A stretch of 64,000 nt of DNA from UBA2767 sp965228625. Lineage in GTDB: Bacteria > Pseudomonadota > Alphaproteobacteria > Rhizobiales > Methyloligellaceae. The stretch lies in NCBI GenBank assembly GCA_965228625.1, contig OZ245829.1:4836001-4900000 (forward strand). Reading direction: 5' to 3'. Numbering within the stretch: the first letter of the stretch is position 1; every line of letters begins with the position of its first letter. A program made the position numbers and the translations under genes. The notes below the pieces were generated by a model. It saw only the letters and a list, made by a program, of their open reading frames with translations, was not told where the DNA came from and did no database searches. Below are positions 17,412 through 26,536 of the stretch, piece by piece.

Positions 17412-17876
17412 CTACGCGCTCCTCTTGTTCTTTGCATTCAGCCCGGCGACATCGAGGGCGACCGGCGACTGTGCCTCGTGGGGATGCTCGGCGCTCGCGT
17501 AGACCCGCAGATTGCTGAATTGCTTGCGACCGAGCGGACCGCTCGGCAGCATGCGTTCAACGGCTTTGAGCAACACCCGCTCGGGATATTTGCCGGAAAG
17601 GATCTCACCGGCAGTGGTGCTCTTGATCCCGCCAGGATAGCCGGTATGGCGGTAATAGGTCTTGTCGGTCTTCTTTTTGCCGGTCATGGCGATCTTGTCT
17701 GCATTCACCACCACCACGTGATCTCCACAATCAACGTTGGGGGTAAAGGACGGTTTGTGCTTGCCGCGCAGACGCGTTGCGATCAACGCCGCCAGCCGGC
17801 CGACCACCAGCCCTTCGGCATCAATCAGAACCCATTGTTTTTCAACGTCTGCCGGCTTTGCCGTATACGTTTTCAT
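17412..17876 (-). CDS. rplM: 50S ribosomal protein L13
   Basis: 154 residues, the alphaproteobacterial length. Recognised by WVLIDAEGLVVGRLA, then GDHVVVVNADKIAMTGKK and the HTGYPGGIKS segment. ATG 17876 follows GGGAAG. First gene of the rplM-rpsI operon; a candidate promoter lies about 95 bases upstream. Confidence 0.97.
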   Translation of the reverse strand: MKTYTAKPADVEKQWVLIDAEGLVVGRLAALIATRLRGKHKPSFTPNVDCGDHVVVVNADKIAMTGKKKTDKTYYRHTGYPGGIKSTTAGEILSGKYPERVLLKAVERMLPSGPLGRKQFSNLRVYASAEHPHEAQSPVALDVAGLNAKNKRSA

Positions 17877-18191
17877 TCTCACACTTCCCGAACAGTCGTG
17901 GGCGGCCCGGCCTTGCGCCGGAAACTTTTGTTTGGCATCCACGATATGCAGCAGAATTCTCGGCGATTTTCTATGGGTTTCTTCTCGCCTGGTCAAGCAC
18001 TTTGATGCAAGAAAATCGAGATATTACAGCGATTTATTATAACGGTAAAATGATACCGCATTAAGATGCGGCCGTTATCCCATTTCGCCGGCGGGAATTG
18101 CCTTGGTCATGAAATTGTCGTTGCACCATGATTGCAATGTGTGACTGAGCAGTCGTCATGTCACCGGGTCAAACTGAAAAGGAGTGTTCGA
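17877..18191. other. 315-base divergent region between rplM and a secreted-protein gene
   Basis: No gene seen. It contains a minus-strand promoter candidate for rplM (17968-17996) and, further up, an AT-rich block with a perfect minus-strand TATAAT at 18041-18036, whose -35 (TTAATG, 17-base spacing) is weak. A GGAGTG ribosome site at 18181-18186 belongs to the plus-strand gene. Confidence 0.5.
17968..17996 (-). promoter_or_regulatory. Candidate sigma-70 promoter for rplM-rpsI
   Basis: On the minus strand TTGACC (17996-17991) and TAGAAA (17973-17968) are spaced by 17 bases, with five and four consensus matches. It would give a leader of roughly 85 bases before rplM. Confidence 0.45.
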
Positions 18192-18788
18192 ATGTCGCGA
18201 CATCGCGGAAGGCTGGGAAAGCACGGACTGATCGCATCACTCGTCCTTGCCCTGTTTCTGACCTTCAACACGCCCGCGCTGCACGCCCAGTCTCCTCAGC
18301 CGGGCCCGATGATGCAGCTCGAGCAGGTGACACTGACAAAGGCGCAGGTCGACGGGTTCGTCAAAACCCTGCCCGAGTTCAACACGCTCGGTAAGAAATA
18401 TGACAAGGGACAGAACGCGGACGCCGGACCGATGGACGCGGCTTCAAGGCTGTTCCAATACCAGGCGGCGCATGCCGAGATGCAGAAGATCCTCAGCGCC
18501 AACGGCTTTTCGAGTTTTCCCGAATGGCTCAAGGTCGCCCAGACGGTGGCCATCACCTACAGCTTCGTCAGGTCTGGCGAGAAGCCCGGGGGACTTGCGC
18601 CACAGGCGCAGAAGGCACTGGATGAGATCGACAAGGATCCGAACATGAGTGCGGAGCAGAAGGCGCAGATCAAGGCGATGATGCAGCAGCAGATGGCCTT
18701 CGCCAAAACTCTGCAGCCGAAGCCGGAAAACGTTACGCTTATCAAGAGCATGCTGCCGCAGATTACATCAGTACTGGATGCCCAGTAG
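18192..18788 (+). CDS. Secreted protein of unknown function
   Basis: 198 residues. A signal peptide (RHRGRLGKHG, hydrophobic core, ALHAQ) predicts export. The mature protein is mostly helical by composition, Met/Gln/Lys-rich in the C-terminal half (AQIKAMMQQQMAFAK), with no cysteines or obvious catalytic motif. ATG 18192 has GGAGTG upstream; the frame is open for 20 codons before it, without a better site. The stop lies three bases before the convergent thioesterase stop. Confidence 0.7.
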   Translation: MSRHRGRLGKHGLIASLVLALFLTFNTPALHAQSPQPGPMMQLEQVTLTKAQVDGFVKTLPEFNTLGKKYDKGQNADAGPMDAASRLFQYQAAHAEMQKILSANGFSSFPEWLKVAQTVAITYSFVRSGEKPGGLAPQAQKALDEIDKDPNMSAEQKAQIKAMMQQQMAFAKTLQPKPENVTLIKSMLPQITSVLDAQ

Positions 18789-18791
18789 CCT

Positions 18792-19256
18792 CTACCGCTC
18801 GTCGGGCGGCGGGATCGAATAGGTTCCGGTGACGTGTGCGACCGGCTCTTCGCTGCCGTCCGAATAGAGGAACACCTCACCGACCGCGAGCCGCTTGCCG
18901 AGCTTGAGAATACGAACCTCGGCCAGCAGGTCGCTCCGGGCCGGTTTGCGGATGAAATTGATGCTCATATTTGTCGTGACCGCCAGCGGGACCGGGCCGA
19001 TCATGGCGAGAAGGCAGCCGTAGAATCCGACGTCGGCGAGCTTGAACATGGTCGGTCCGGAGAGCGTGCCTCCCGGCCGCAGCTCCGACTCCATGAATTC
19101 CATCCGCAGACGCGCCCTGTAGGGCTCGACATGCTCGACATGGATCGCAGGCCCGTTCGCCTGCAGCTCGGGGAAGACCTCTTCGAGATACGCCGCGAGC
19201 TGAGTGGCGGTCATCGCCAGTTGCGGCGTCTCTTCGGTGTTCTCAGCCATTGCCAT
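18792..19256 (-). CDS. PaaI-type hotdog-fold thioesterase
   Basis: 154 residues. The hotdog-fold core is visible: GGTLSGPTMFKLADVGFYG, where the catalytic acidic residue (D) sits in the central helix, followed by TTNMSINFIRKP and a VTGTYSIP end. Members hydrolyse acyl-CoA thioesters; the substrate cannot be told. ATG 19256 is chosen because GGAAGG lies 11 bases upstream (ATG 19250 is possible). Divergent from the enoyl-CoA hydratase gene, so a shared acyl-CoA role is plausible. Confidence 0.8.
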   Translation of the reverse strand: MAMAENTEETPQLAMTATQLAAYLEEVFPELQANGPAIHVEHVEPYRARLRMEFMESELRPGGTLSGPTMFKLADVGFYGCLLAMIGPVPLAVTTNMSINFIRKPARSDLLAEVRILKLGKRLAVGEVFLYSDGSEEPVAHVTGTYSIPPPDER

Positions 19257-19398
19257 GCCAGTTCGCGCCTTCCATCGCTCGCCCGCGGACCGCGCCAATC
19301 TATTGCACATGGAAAATAAGGAAAGGGAAACGTCAAGATGGACTTCTGACGGCTCTGGACTATGGTGGCTCAAACAGTGCGCCGAGTTGAACAGAACG

Positions 19399-20211
19399 AT
19401 GCCTGATCCCGCTCCCAAGAACGAAGGTGTGCTCCTGCGAGAGGACCACGGGCCCATTGCGGTTCTGACCATGAACCGTCCTGATGCGCGCAACAGCCTG
19501 TCTGTCGAACTGCTCGACGCATTGCTCAGACAACTTGTCGAACTGTCTGATTCGCCATCGAAAAAGGCGATCGTTATCGCGGGGAACGGACCCGTGTTCT
19601 GTGCCGGTCACGATATCCGTGAGCTCGAACAGCGCCGTGGCGACGAAGACGGCGGCCAGGCGTTCTTCGACAAGACGTTTGCGGCTAGCTCATCGGTAAT
19701 GAGCGCGATCGTGAAAAGTCCCAAACCGGTGCTGGCGGCGGTTGAAGGAACCGCCACGGCAGCCGGCTGCCAGCTTGTTGCGACATGCGATCTGGCGGTC
19801 GCCAGCGAGGAGGCAGAGTTCTGCACGCCCGGTGTTCACATCGGGTTGTTCTGCTCCACGCCCGCCGTGGCGGTCGCCCGCAATGTCGGACGCAAACGCG
19901 CTATGGAAATGCTGCTACTCGGCGAAATGGTCGGGGCGGAGGACGCGCTCCAGTTCGGCCTCGTCAACCGTGTCGTTCCGCGCGCCGACGTGATGAACCT
20001 CACGCTCGACCTGGCAGAGAAAATCGCCTCGAAGTCGGCCGCCGCCATCTCCATGGGCAAGAAGGCGTTCTACGAGCAGATCGACGCGCCGCTGGGCGAG
20101 GCCTACGACACGGCCGGGTGGGCCATGGCAAAGAACATGATGCTCCATGACGCAAAAGAAGGGCTCAGCGCCTTCCTCGAGAAACGCGATCCCCAGTGGC
20201 GGGATTCCTGA
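19399..20211 (+). CDS. Enoyl-CoA hydratase/isomerase family protein
   Basis: 270 residues of the crotonase superfamily. The first oxyanion-hole segment is FCAGHDIRELE, the second lies in EGTATAAGCQLVATCDLAVA. The usual second catalytic glutamate of hydratases falls in the helix after GLFCSTPAVAVARNVG, where no Glu is seen, so the reaction may be other than hydration. ATG 19399 gives a normal family N-terminus; its ribosome site is weak. The CoA-binding protein gene follows after 19 bases. Confidence 0.85.
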   Translation: MPDPAPKNEGVLLREDHGPIAVLTMNRPDARNSLSVELLDALLRQLVELSDSPSKKAIVIAGNGPVFCAGHDIRELEQRRGDEDGGQAFFDKTFAASSSVMSAIVKSPKPVLAAVEGTATAAGCQLVATCDLAVASEEAEFCTPGVHIGLFCSTPAVAVARNVGRKRAMEMLLLGEMVGAEDALQFGLVNRVVPRADVMNLTLDLAEKIASKSAAAISMGKKAFYEQIDAPLGEAYDTAGWAMAKNMMLHDAKEGLSAFLEKRDPQWRDS

Positions 20212-20230
20212 TGCCGGCTCGCGTTCTTTC

Positions 20231-20743
20231 ATGAACCACGACACCTACACAGACGACTATATTCGCGGCATTCTCAATTCCGTCCGCTCGTTCGCGGTCG
20301 TCGGTGCCAGCGCCAACCCGGTCCGGCCGAGCTATTTCGTCGTGAAATACCTGCTCGACAAGGGATACAGGATTGTGCCGGTCAATCCGGGCCAGGCGGG
20401 CGGGCAGATTCTCGGCCAGGACGTCTATGCATCGCTGAAAGACATCCCGGACGCGATCGACGTCGTCGACATCTTCCGCAACTCCGAGGCCGCATTGGCC
20501 ATCACCGAAGAAGCCGTGGAGATTGGCGCCAAAGTCGTTTGGATGCAGCTTGGCGTTCGCAACGACGAGGCCGCGCGGTTGGCCGAGGCGGCGGGACTGC
20601 AGGTGGTGATGAACCGCTGTCCGAAGATCGAATATGCACGGCTTTCCGGTGAAATCGGCTGGGCCGGCGTCAATTCGCGGGCCATCTCGAGCGTCCGGCC
20701 AAAGCTGGCGCCGAAGGGCGTGCAACATCGCGTTTTGCGGTAG
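20231..20743 (+). CDS. CoA-binding (succinyl-CoA synthetase-like Rossmann) protein
   Basis: 170 residues, one CoA_binding domain: FAVVGASANPVRPSYFVVKY at the nucleotide-binding turn, then GYRIVPVNPGQAGGQILG and VVDIFRNSEAALAI. Comparable stand-alone domains (YccU-like) are common in bacteria and have no proven role. It follows the crotonase gene on the same strand and precedes the LysE-type exporter by 27 bases, so they are likely one transcript. Confidence 0.85.
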   Translation: MNHDTYTDDYIRGILNSVRSFAVVGASANPVRPSYFVVKYLLDKGYRIVPVNPGQAGGQILGQDVYASLKDIPDAIDVVDIFRNSEAALAITEEAVEIGAKVVWMQLGVRNDEAARLAEAAGLQVVMNRCPKIEYARLSGEIGWAGVNSRAISSVRPKLAPKGVQHRVLR

Positions 20744-20770
20744 CGGCAATCCGACATCGAGGGGGAGAAA

Positions 20771-21412
20771 ATGGACCAGATCGCGATCTATCTGCCGGGT
20801 ATTCTCATAGCCTACGGCGCATTCATGCTTGGCATGTTCAGCCCGGGACCGAACATACTCTCGGTCATCGGTACCTCGATGGCCGTCGACCGGCAATCGG
20901 GCAAGGCCCTCGCGCTCGGGATCGCAAGCGGCTCGTTTGTCTGGGGCCTGCTGACGCTGTTCGGCCTGACCGCACTCCTGTCTCTCTACGCGTCGGCGTT
21001 GACCGCCATCAAAATCGTGGGTGCCGCCTATCTCCTGTGGCTTGCCTTCAAGGCGTTCCGCTCGGCTGCACGCAACGACGAGATACTCGTCAGTGAAGTG
21101 GGCGACGAGGGCAGCCCCCTGCTCTACTTCAGGCGCGGTTTGCTGATCCAGATGACCAACCCGAAGGCGGCCCTGACCTGGGTCGCGATCATGTCCCTCG
21201 GCGTCGACGCCGGTGCGCCTTTCTGGGTCGGTGCATCCATCGTACTCGGAACAACGGCCATGTCCGTTGGCGGCCACCTCGCCTATGCGATTTTGTTCTC
21301 GACATCGCCCATGGTTGCGGCGTATCGATCCGCGCGGCGCTGGATTGAAATCGCGCTCGGCACCTTCTTCTGCTTTGCGAGCTACAAGCTCCTCACCTCT
21401 GATACGAAGTGA
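20771..21412 (+). CDS. LysE/RhtB family amino-acid exporter
   Basis: 213 residues with about six membrane segments. The family signature MLGMFSPGPNILSVIGTSMA lies in the first 37 residues, and QMTNPKAALTWVAIM in the middle. Members export amino acids such as homoserine, threonine or lysine; substrate unknown here. GAGGGGGAGAAA lies directly upstream of ATG 20771. It precedes metY by 25 bases, so an export role linked to homoserine or methionine metabolism is conceivable. Confidence 0.88.
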   Translation: MDQIAIYLPGILIAYGAFMLGMFSPGPNILSVIGTSMAVDRQSGKALALGIASGSFVWGLLTLFGLTALLSLYASALTAIKIVGAAYLLWLAFKAFRSAARNDEILVSEVGDEGSPLLYFRRGLLIQMTNPKAALTWVAIMSLGVDAGAPFWVGASIVLGTTAMSVGGHLAYAILFSTSPMVAAYRSARRWIEIALGTFFCFASYKLLTSDTK

Positions 21413-21437
21413 TTTTCTGTGACGTTAGGACGGACCC

Positions 21438-22727
21438 ATGAGTGATCAGAACACGCCTGCCTTCAATACACTTGCCATCCATGCCGGTGCACAGCCCGAT
21501 CCGGCAACCGGGGCGCGAGCAACGCCGATCTACCAGACGACGTCCTACGTGTTCGATGACGTGGATCATGCCGCATCGCTGTTTGCACTGCAGGCGTTCG
21601 GCAACATCTACACCCGCATCATGAACCCGACGCAAGGCGTGCTGGAGGAACGCGTCGCGGCGCTCGACGGCGGCACAGCGGCGCTTGCGGTGGCCTCGGG
21701 CCACGCCGCGCAGAAGATCGTGTTCCACACGCTGCTCGAGCCGGGCGACAAGTTCATCGCCGGCCGCCAGCTCTACGGCGGATCGATCAACCAGTTCAAT
21801 CACTCCTTCAAGAAATTCGGCTGGGAAGTCGTATGGGCAGATACAACGAAACCGGAGACCTTCGAGGCGGCGCTGGACGACAAGGTGAAGGCGATCTTTG
21901 TCGAGTCGCTCGCCAATCCCGGCGGTGTCGTCGTCGACATCGAAGCGATCTCGAAAATCGCCAAGAAGGCAGGTGTTCCGCTCATTGTCGATAACACCAT
22001 GGCGACGCCCTATCTGTGGAAGCCGAAGGAACATGGCGCGGATATCATCGTCTATTCGCTGACGAAGTTCCTCGGCGGTCAGGGCAACTCGATCGGTGGC
22101 ATGATTGTCGATTGCGGCACGTTCGACTGGATGGCGAGCGGCAAGTATCCCACCCTCTCAGAACCCTGCGAGAGCTATAACGGCATGAAGCTGGCCGAGA
22201 CGTTCGGCGACTTCGCTTTTGCCATAGCCTGCCGCGTTCTGGGGCTGCGTGATCTGGGCCCATGCATCTCGCCGATGAACGCGTTCCTGATCCTGAACGG
22301 GATCGAGACGCTCGGCCTGCGGATGCAGCGCCATTGCGACAACGCGCTTGCGGTCGCCGAGTGGCTGCAGAAGCAGGACCAGGTTTCCTGGGTGAGCTAT
22401 GCGGGGCTGAAGGACGATCCCTCCAACGCGCTGGCGAAGAAGTACGTGCCCAAGGGCGCGGGCGCCGTGTTCACATTCGGCCTCAAGGGCGGCTTCGATG
22501 CTGGCGTCAAGCTGGTCAGCAACGTCAATCTGTTCAGTCACCTGGCGAATATCGGCGATACGCGCAGCCTGATCATCCACCCGGCATCCACCACCCACAG
22601 CCAGTTGACGCCTGAGCAGCGCGAGGCGGCGGGCGCAGGTGACGATGTGGTGCGTTTGTCGGTCGGGATTGAGGACGTTCAGGACATCATCGGTGATCTG
22701 GAGCAGGCCCTGGCACAAGCAGAGTGA
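21438..22727 (+). CDS. metY: O-acetylhomoserine sulfhydrylase
   Basis: 429 residues, the longer MetY-type member of the Cys/Met PLP family; makes homocysteine directly from O-acetylhomoserine and sulfide. PLP lysine K210 in YSLTKFLGGQGNSIGG; TRIMNPTQGVLEERVAAL and the late GDTRSLIIHPASTTHSQL segment are typical of this subgroup. A second route to homocysteine beside metC at 2 kb. Its last 41 bases overlap the 3' end of ctaA on the other strand. Confidence 0.93.
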   Translation: MSDQNTPAFNTLAIHAGAQPDPATGARATPIYQTTSYVFDDVDHAASLFALQAFGNIYTRIMNPTQGVLEERVAALDGGTAALAVASGHAAQKIVFHTLLEPGDKFIAGRQLYGGSINQFNHSFKKFGWEVVWADTTKPETFEAALDDKVKAIFVESLANPGGVVVDIEAISKIAKKAGVPLIVDNTMATPYLWKPKEHGADIIVYSLTKFLGGQGNSIGGMIVDCGTFDWMASGKYPTLSEPCESYNGMKLAETFGDFAFAIACRVLGLRDLGPCISPMNAFLILNGIETLGLRMQRHCDNALAVAEWLQKQDQVSWVSYAGLKDDPSNALAKKYVPKGAGAVFTFGLKGGFDAGVKLVSNVNLFSHLANIGDTRSLIIHPASTTHSQLTPEQREAAGAGDDVVRLSVGIEDVQDIIGDLEQALAQAE

Positions 22728-23748
22728 GGTGCCAGAGGAGAACCGCGAATAGCACGACCGCGACGCCCTGGTGTAACAGCGCCAGGGACAGCGGCACATG
22801 CGCAAGCAGCGTCGCGATGCCGATAACCACCTGTACGAGCGTGGCAACGCCGAGCAAGCCGGCGCTGACGGCGATGGGACCGGGCTCCGATCGCGCGATC
22901 GCCAAGCCGGCATGGACAAACGCCCAGATCAGGACGATGTAGGCGGCCACCCGGTGGTTGAATTGTACCGTCAACGCGTTCTCGAACAGGTTGAGATACC
23001 AGGGCGACATGACGCCCAGTCCGGACGGCACGATTGCGCCGTCCATGAGCGGCCAGGTGTTGTAACCCTGTCCCGCGTCAAGTCCGGCGACAAAGGCGCC
23101 GAGCGCGATCTGGATGAACACGGCCACGGTCAGGCCGATTGCGGAGACCTTCAGGCCTGAGGAGACCGCGGTCCGCCCGGTCTCGTCCTGCCCCATGCGC
23201 AAAGCAACCCAGAATATGTAACCGAAGATCAGCACGGCGGCTGAAAGGTGCGCGGCGAGCCGGTACTGGCTGACATCGGTGCGCTCCACGAGGCCGCTCA
23301 TCACCATGTACCAGCCGAGCGCGCCCTGCAGCCCGCCCAGCACGAACATGATCACGAGTTTCGGGATCATCGGCCGGGTCAGGTAGCCCCGCACCCAGAA
23401 GTAGAGGAACGGGATCAGGAACGCGAAGCCAATCATGCGTCCGAGGAACCGGTGGCCCCACTCCCACCAGTAGATGAACTTGAACTCCGACAGGCTCATG
23501 CCCTTGTTGATGATCTGGTATTCCGGGATCTGCCTGTACTTGTCGAAGGCCTCCTGCCAGGCGGCATCACTCAGCGGAGGAACAATACCCAGGATCGGCT
23601 GCCACTCGGTTATGGACAGTCCCGAATCCGTCAGCCGTGTCGCGCCTCCGACGAGGATCATCGCGAAGATCAGCGCGCACATGCAGTAGAGCCAGACGCG
23701 TACGGCGGACTCATCTCTCGGCACTGCGGTATCGGCGGCGACGCTCAT
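22687..23748 (-). CDS. ctaA: Heme A synthase (COX15/CtaA)
   Basis: 353-residue inner-membrane enzyme that oxidises the C8 methyl of heme O to give heme A for aa3-type oxidases. About eight membrane segments; the type II motif GGATRLTDSGLSITEW follows the first segment, and conserved heme histidines fall in WEWGHRFLGR, RLAAHL, FNHRVAA and LLHQG. ATG 23748 is chosen to match homologue N-termini, though the frame is open for 42 more codons. Converges with metY, overlapping by 41 bases. Confidence 0.92.
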   Translation of the reverse strand: MSVAADTAVPRDESAVRVWLYCMCALIFAMILVGGATRLTDSGLSITEWQPILGIVPPLSDAAWQEAFDKYRQIPEYQIINKGMSLSEFKFIYWWEWGHRFLGRMIGFAFLIPFLYFWVRGYLTRPMIPKLVIMFVLGGLQGALGWYMVMSGLVERTDVSQYRLAAHLSAAVLIFGYIFWVALRMGQDETGRTAVSSGLKVSAIGLTVAVFIQIALGAFVAGLDAGQGYNTWPLMDGAIVPSGLGVMSPWYLNLFENALTVQFNHRVAAYIVLIWAFVHAGLAIARSEPGPIAVSAGLLGVATLVQVVIGIATLLAHVPLSLALLHQGVAVVLFAVLLWHLTLLVPGPAPDHR

Positions 23749-23858
23749 CCGTGGGTTTTTTCCAGAGGTTTGTCGTTGCGCCAACATACAACCTTCCGCG
23801 AGACGTGCGACCAACTGTACATGTTGCCGCATGGTGACAGCCTGATAGGGTTGGCCGC

Positions 23859-24062
23859 ATGACGAACCGGACACGGAAGTTCCTCGGCACCATTGTATTG
23901 CTTGCGTTTCTCACCCTTTACGCAATGCTTGCGATGGCTATCGGTGCCTCTCAGCTCATCATCGAATCGAAGTCGATGCAGTGGCTCTACTTCCTGGTCG
24001 CGGGATTGTTGTGGGTCATCCCCGCCGGTCTGCTCGTGCGCTGGATGCAGAAACCGGATTGA
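23859..24062 (+). CDS. DUF2842 small membrane protein
   Basis: 67 residues with two membrane segments: FLGTIVLLAFLTLYAMLAMA and a second ending in LLWVIPAGLLVRWM followed by a short basic/polar tail. The size and the C-terminal WVIPAGLLVRWM segment fit DUF2842, a small family of Hyphomicrobiales inner-membrane proteins with no known role. It is divergent from ctaA and converges on the polysaccharide deacetylase gene. Confidence 0.72.
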   Translation: MTNRTRKFLGTIVLLAFLTLYAMLAMAIGASQLIIESKSMQWLYFLVAGLLWVIPAGLLVRWMQKPD

Positions 24063-24073
24063 TCATCGAGGCT

Positions 24074-25126
24074 CTAGGCGGCGTCGACCTTGCGAAACCC
24101 GTTCCAAAGGGCAAACGGCGCGCCGCTCATGAACAGCCGCGTGAACACCTTCGACTGATACTCGCCGTTGAGCGAGACGCGCGGAAGCGCCGTCAGATGG
24201 TCGGCATGTTCCGGATGGATCACGCCTTTGCGCGTCGTCACCGCAGTCTTGAACCCGAGCTCCGCGGCGATCCGGAACTCCCGCGGTCCGGCGCTGTTGG
24301 CGTCGCCGTAAGGGTAGCTCAGATGTAACGGCCACGCGCCGATTTCCTCCGCCAGGCGGTCCGCGCCGCGCTGCATCTCGTCGCGCGCCCGCTGTTCCGG
24401 CAACCTGGCAAGCGCATAGTGGGATTTGGTGTGCGCGCCGATGGTCACGAGAGGATTGGCATTGAGTTCACGGATCTCGTCCCACGTCATCACCAGTTCG
24501 CGGCAGAGCCGCTCCGTGTCCACGCCGGCCGCGGCGCACATGCGCGCAACGGTCCGCCGGGCATCATCCTCGTTCATGTTCCGCAGATGGCTGTATATGC
24601 GGTTGAAAGCCTGTTGCTTTTCCGCATCGGACTTTGCCGGGATGCGTTCGACGCCGCCGGGGGCCTCGATCTCGACAACGTCCTGCGCGAGCACCGCCTT
24701 CTCAACGGCAAACCACCACAGGTCGCCTTTGCCGTCCGGATAGTCGGACGGCACGTAGATCGCGAAGGGTGCTTGATGCCTGGTGAAGATCGGATAGGCC
24801 TGCTGCAGGTTGTCCCTGTAGCCATCATCCAGCGTGAAACACGCAAACCGCCGGCCCTCACCGCCCGTACGAATACGGTCGGTGGCCTCGTCGAGCGAGA
24901 CGATATCGATCCCGGCGGCCTTCACTTCGTTCAGGACCAGATCCAGGAACTCAGGTGTGACCATCAGCCCGCGGTTCGCGGCGAACGGGCTTGGGCGTTG
25001 GCGCGAAACCTGGTGCAGCATGAAAATCAGGCCGATCCCCTGGGAAAACGGCGCCAACACATGGTGCGCGCCGGAATAATAGAGTGCCCGGAGCCCCGAC
25101 TTCAGTACGTCCGACTTCAAGACCAT
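24074..25126 (-). CDS. Polysaccharide deacetylase (NodB-homology, CE4)
   Basis: 350 residues. CE4 motif 1 is present as FTLDDGYRDN (D100, D101), and motif 2 as the metal-binding HTKSH; LHLSYPYGDANSAG gives motif 3. Members remove N- or O-acetyl groups from polysaccharides. There is no clear signal peptide, so the location is uncertain. GGGGAGA precedes ATG 25126. First gene of the exopolysaccharide region and divergent from the acetyltransferase-like gene, suggesting control of the polymer's acetylation. Confidence 0.88.
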   Translation of the reverse strand: MVLKSDVLKSGLRALYYSGAHHVLAPFSQGIGLIFMLHQVSRQRPSPFAANRGLMVTPEFLDLVLNEVKAAGIDIVSLDEATDRIRTGGEGRRFACFTLDDGYRDNLQQAYPIFTRHQAPFAIYVPSDYPDGKGDLWWFAVEKAVLAQDVVEIEAPGGVERIPAKSDAEKQQAFNRIYSHLRNMNEDDARRTVARMCAAAGVDTERLCRELVMTWDEIRELNANPLVTIGAHTKSHYALARLPEQRARDEMQRGADRLAEEIGAWPLHLSYPYGDANSAGPREFRIAAELGFKTAVTTRKGVIHPEHADHLTALPRVSLNGEYQSKVFTRLFMSGAPFALWNGFRKVDAA

Positions 25127-25288
25127 TCTCCCCGACTACACGTTTGTGAACGAGCCTCAACCGCAATTTAACCACTTGCAGGCATCGTCGGCTGATTGGT
25201 GCCAAGCATCTCAGACGTTCCTTGAGAAAGCCTTGACCACGGGGGCGATTGGCATGGGTCGCAGTTAGTATCGCGTTTGGAGTGTCAG

Positions 25289-26515
25289 ATGGCAGTGGTT
25301 TCCATGCCATTGCAGCGGCAAAAACAGGCAGACGGACTTGCGTCCGCGCCGTGTATCAGCGCCCTGCAAACATCGGCCGGACGACTGCGTCTGACCGTTT
25401 TTCGTAATTTTCAGGCTATCGAAAACCAATGGCGCGCGCTCGAGACGCGCGGCGTCTGCGCCCATGCGCAAACCTACGCCCGGGCGGACGCGTGGTTTCG
25501 ATTGGTCTCAAGACCCGAGGGAGCTGAGCCGGCCATCGTGTGCGGACATGCCGAGGACGGCGACGTTCAATTCGTCTGGCCCTTCGAGGTTGCCGATGTC
25601 TACGGCATACGTTGCCTGCATTGGATCGGCGCCGAGCAGTCCAACTACAACATGGGCGTGTTCGATCCGAATTTCGCCTTGCGCGTTTCGAGTGAAGACA
25701 TGCGCGCCCTTCTCAATCATGCGGCCGGGCTGATCGGCGCGAATGCCGCGCGTTTCGAAAATCAGCCCGTGGAGCGGGACGGCATGCCCAATCCGATGGC
25801 GCTTCTGCCGCACCGTCCGAGCGCGAACGACGGGCACGCCATTCTGCTCGATCAGGACTTTGATACGCTCTATCGCAACCGCTTCAGCGGCAAATCCCGT
25901 AATACGCTGCGCCGCAAGGACCGGCGGCTGCGCGAAGAGTGCGACGTGACGATCGGCTGGGCGAAATCGGCGGATGAACGCCGTGGCCTGCTTGAAGAGT
26001 TTTTCCGGCAAAAGGCGGTGCAGTTCGCCGAGCAAGGGATCGCCGACGTCTTCGCCGACGGGCCGAGCCGGGCCTTCTACCACGAGCTTGCCTCCTGGCC
26101 GACCGGGCAACACGGCACGCTCGAGATCGCCTATCTGAAGGCCGGCGATCAATACGCGGCCATTTCCTGCGGGATATTCTTCAAGGACGCCTTTACCACG
26201 CTCCTCACGTCGATCCATGACGGTCCTATGCGCAAATTCTCCCCGGGTGCGTTGCTGCTGCACAAACAGATCGAAGACGCGTGCCGCAAGGGATTGAACT
26301 TCTTCGACATGGGTGCCGGCGACGCGCGTCACAAAAACGAATGGTGCGATGTCAGCACGCCGCTCTTTCAGAGCAGCATTGCCTTCGACGAGCGCGGGTA
26401 TTTTTTGACGGCGCCGACGGCGTTACTGACGGCGGCAAAGCGGTTCATCAAGACGCGCCCCGCCCTCTGGACGTTTGCGCAAGCGACCCGCCGCAGACTG
26501 TACGGAACATCTTAG
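25289..26515 (+). CDS. GNAT/FemAB-fold acetyltransferase (BioF2/CelD-like)
   Basis: 408 residues. The C-terminal half has the double-GNAT pattern of BioF2-like proteins of polysaccharide loci: FSGKSRNTLRRKDRRLREEC, then FYHELASW, then KFSPGALLLHKQIEDACRKG and FFDMGAGDARHKNEWCD. Such proteins are thought to transfer acyl groups to sugars or amino acids; the substrate is not known. ATG 25289 has GGAG seven bases upstream. Convergent with the wzc-like gene, 21 bases apart. Confidence 0.82.
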   Translation: MAVVSMPLQRQKQADGLASAPCISALQTSAGRLRLTVFRNFQAIENQWRALETRGVCAHAQTYARADAWFRLVSRPEGAEPAIVCGHAEDGDVQFVWPFEVADVYGIRCLHWIGAEQSNYNMGVFDPNFALRVSSEDMRALLNHAAGLIGANAARFENQPVERDGMPNPMALLPHRPSANDGHAILLDQDFDTLYRNRFSGKSRNTLRRKDRRLREECDVTIGWAKSADERRGLLEEFFRQKAVQFAEQGIADVFADGPSRAFYHELASWPTGQHGTLEIAYLKAGDQYAAISCGIFFKDAFTTLLTSIHDGPMRKFSPGALLLHKQIEDACRKGLNFFDMGAGDARHKNEWCDVSTPLFQSSIAFDERGYFLTAPTALLTAAKRFIKTRPALWTFAQATRRRLYGTS

Positions 26516-26536
26516 CCTTCCAGCACCGCAATCAGT

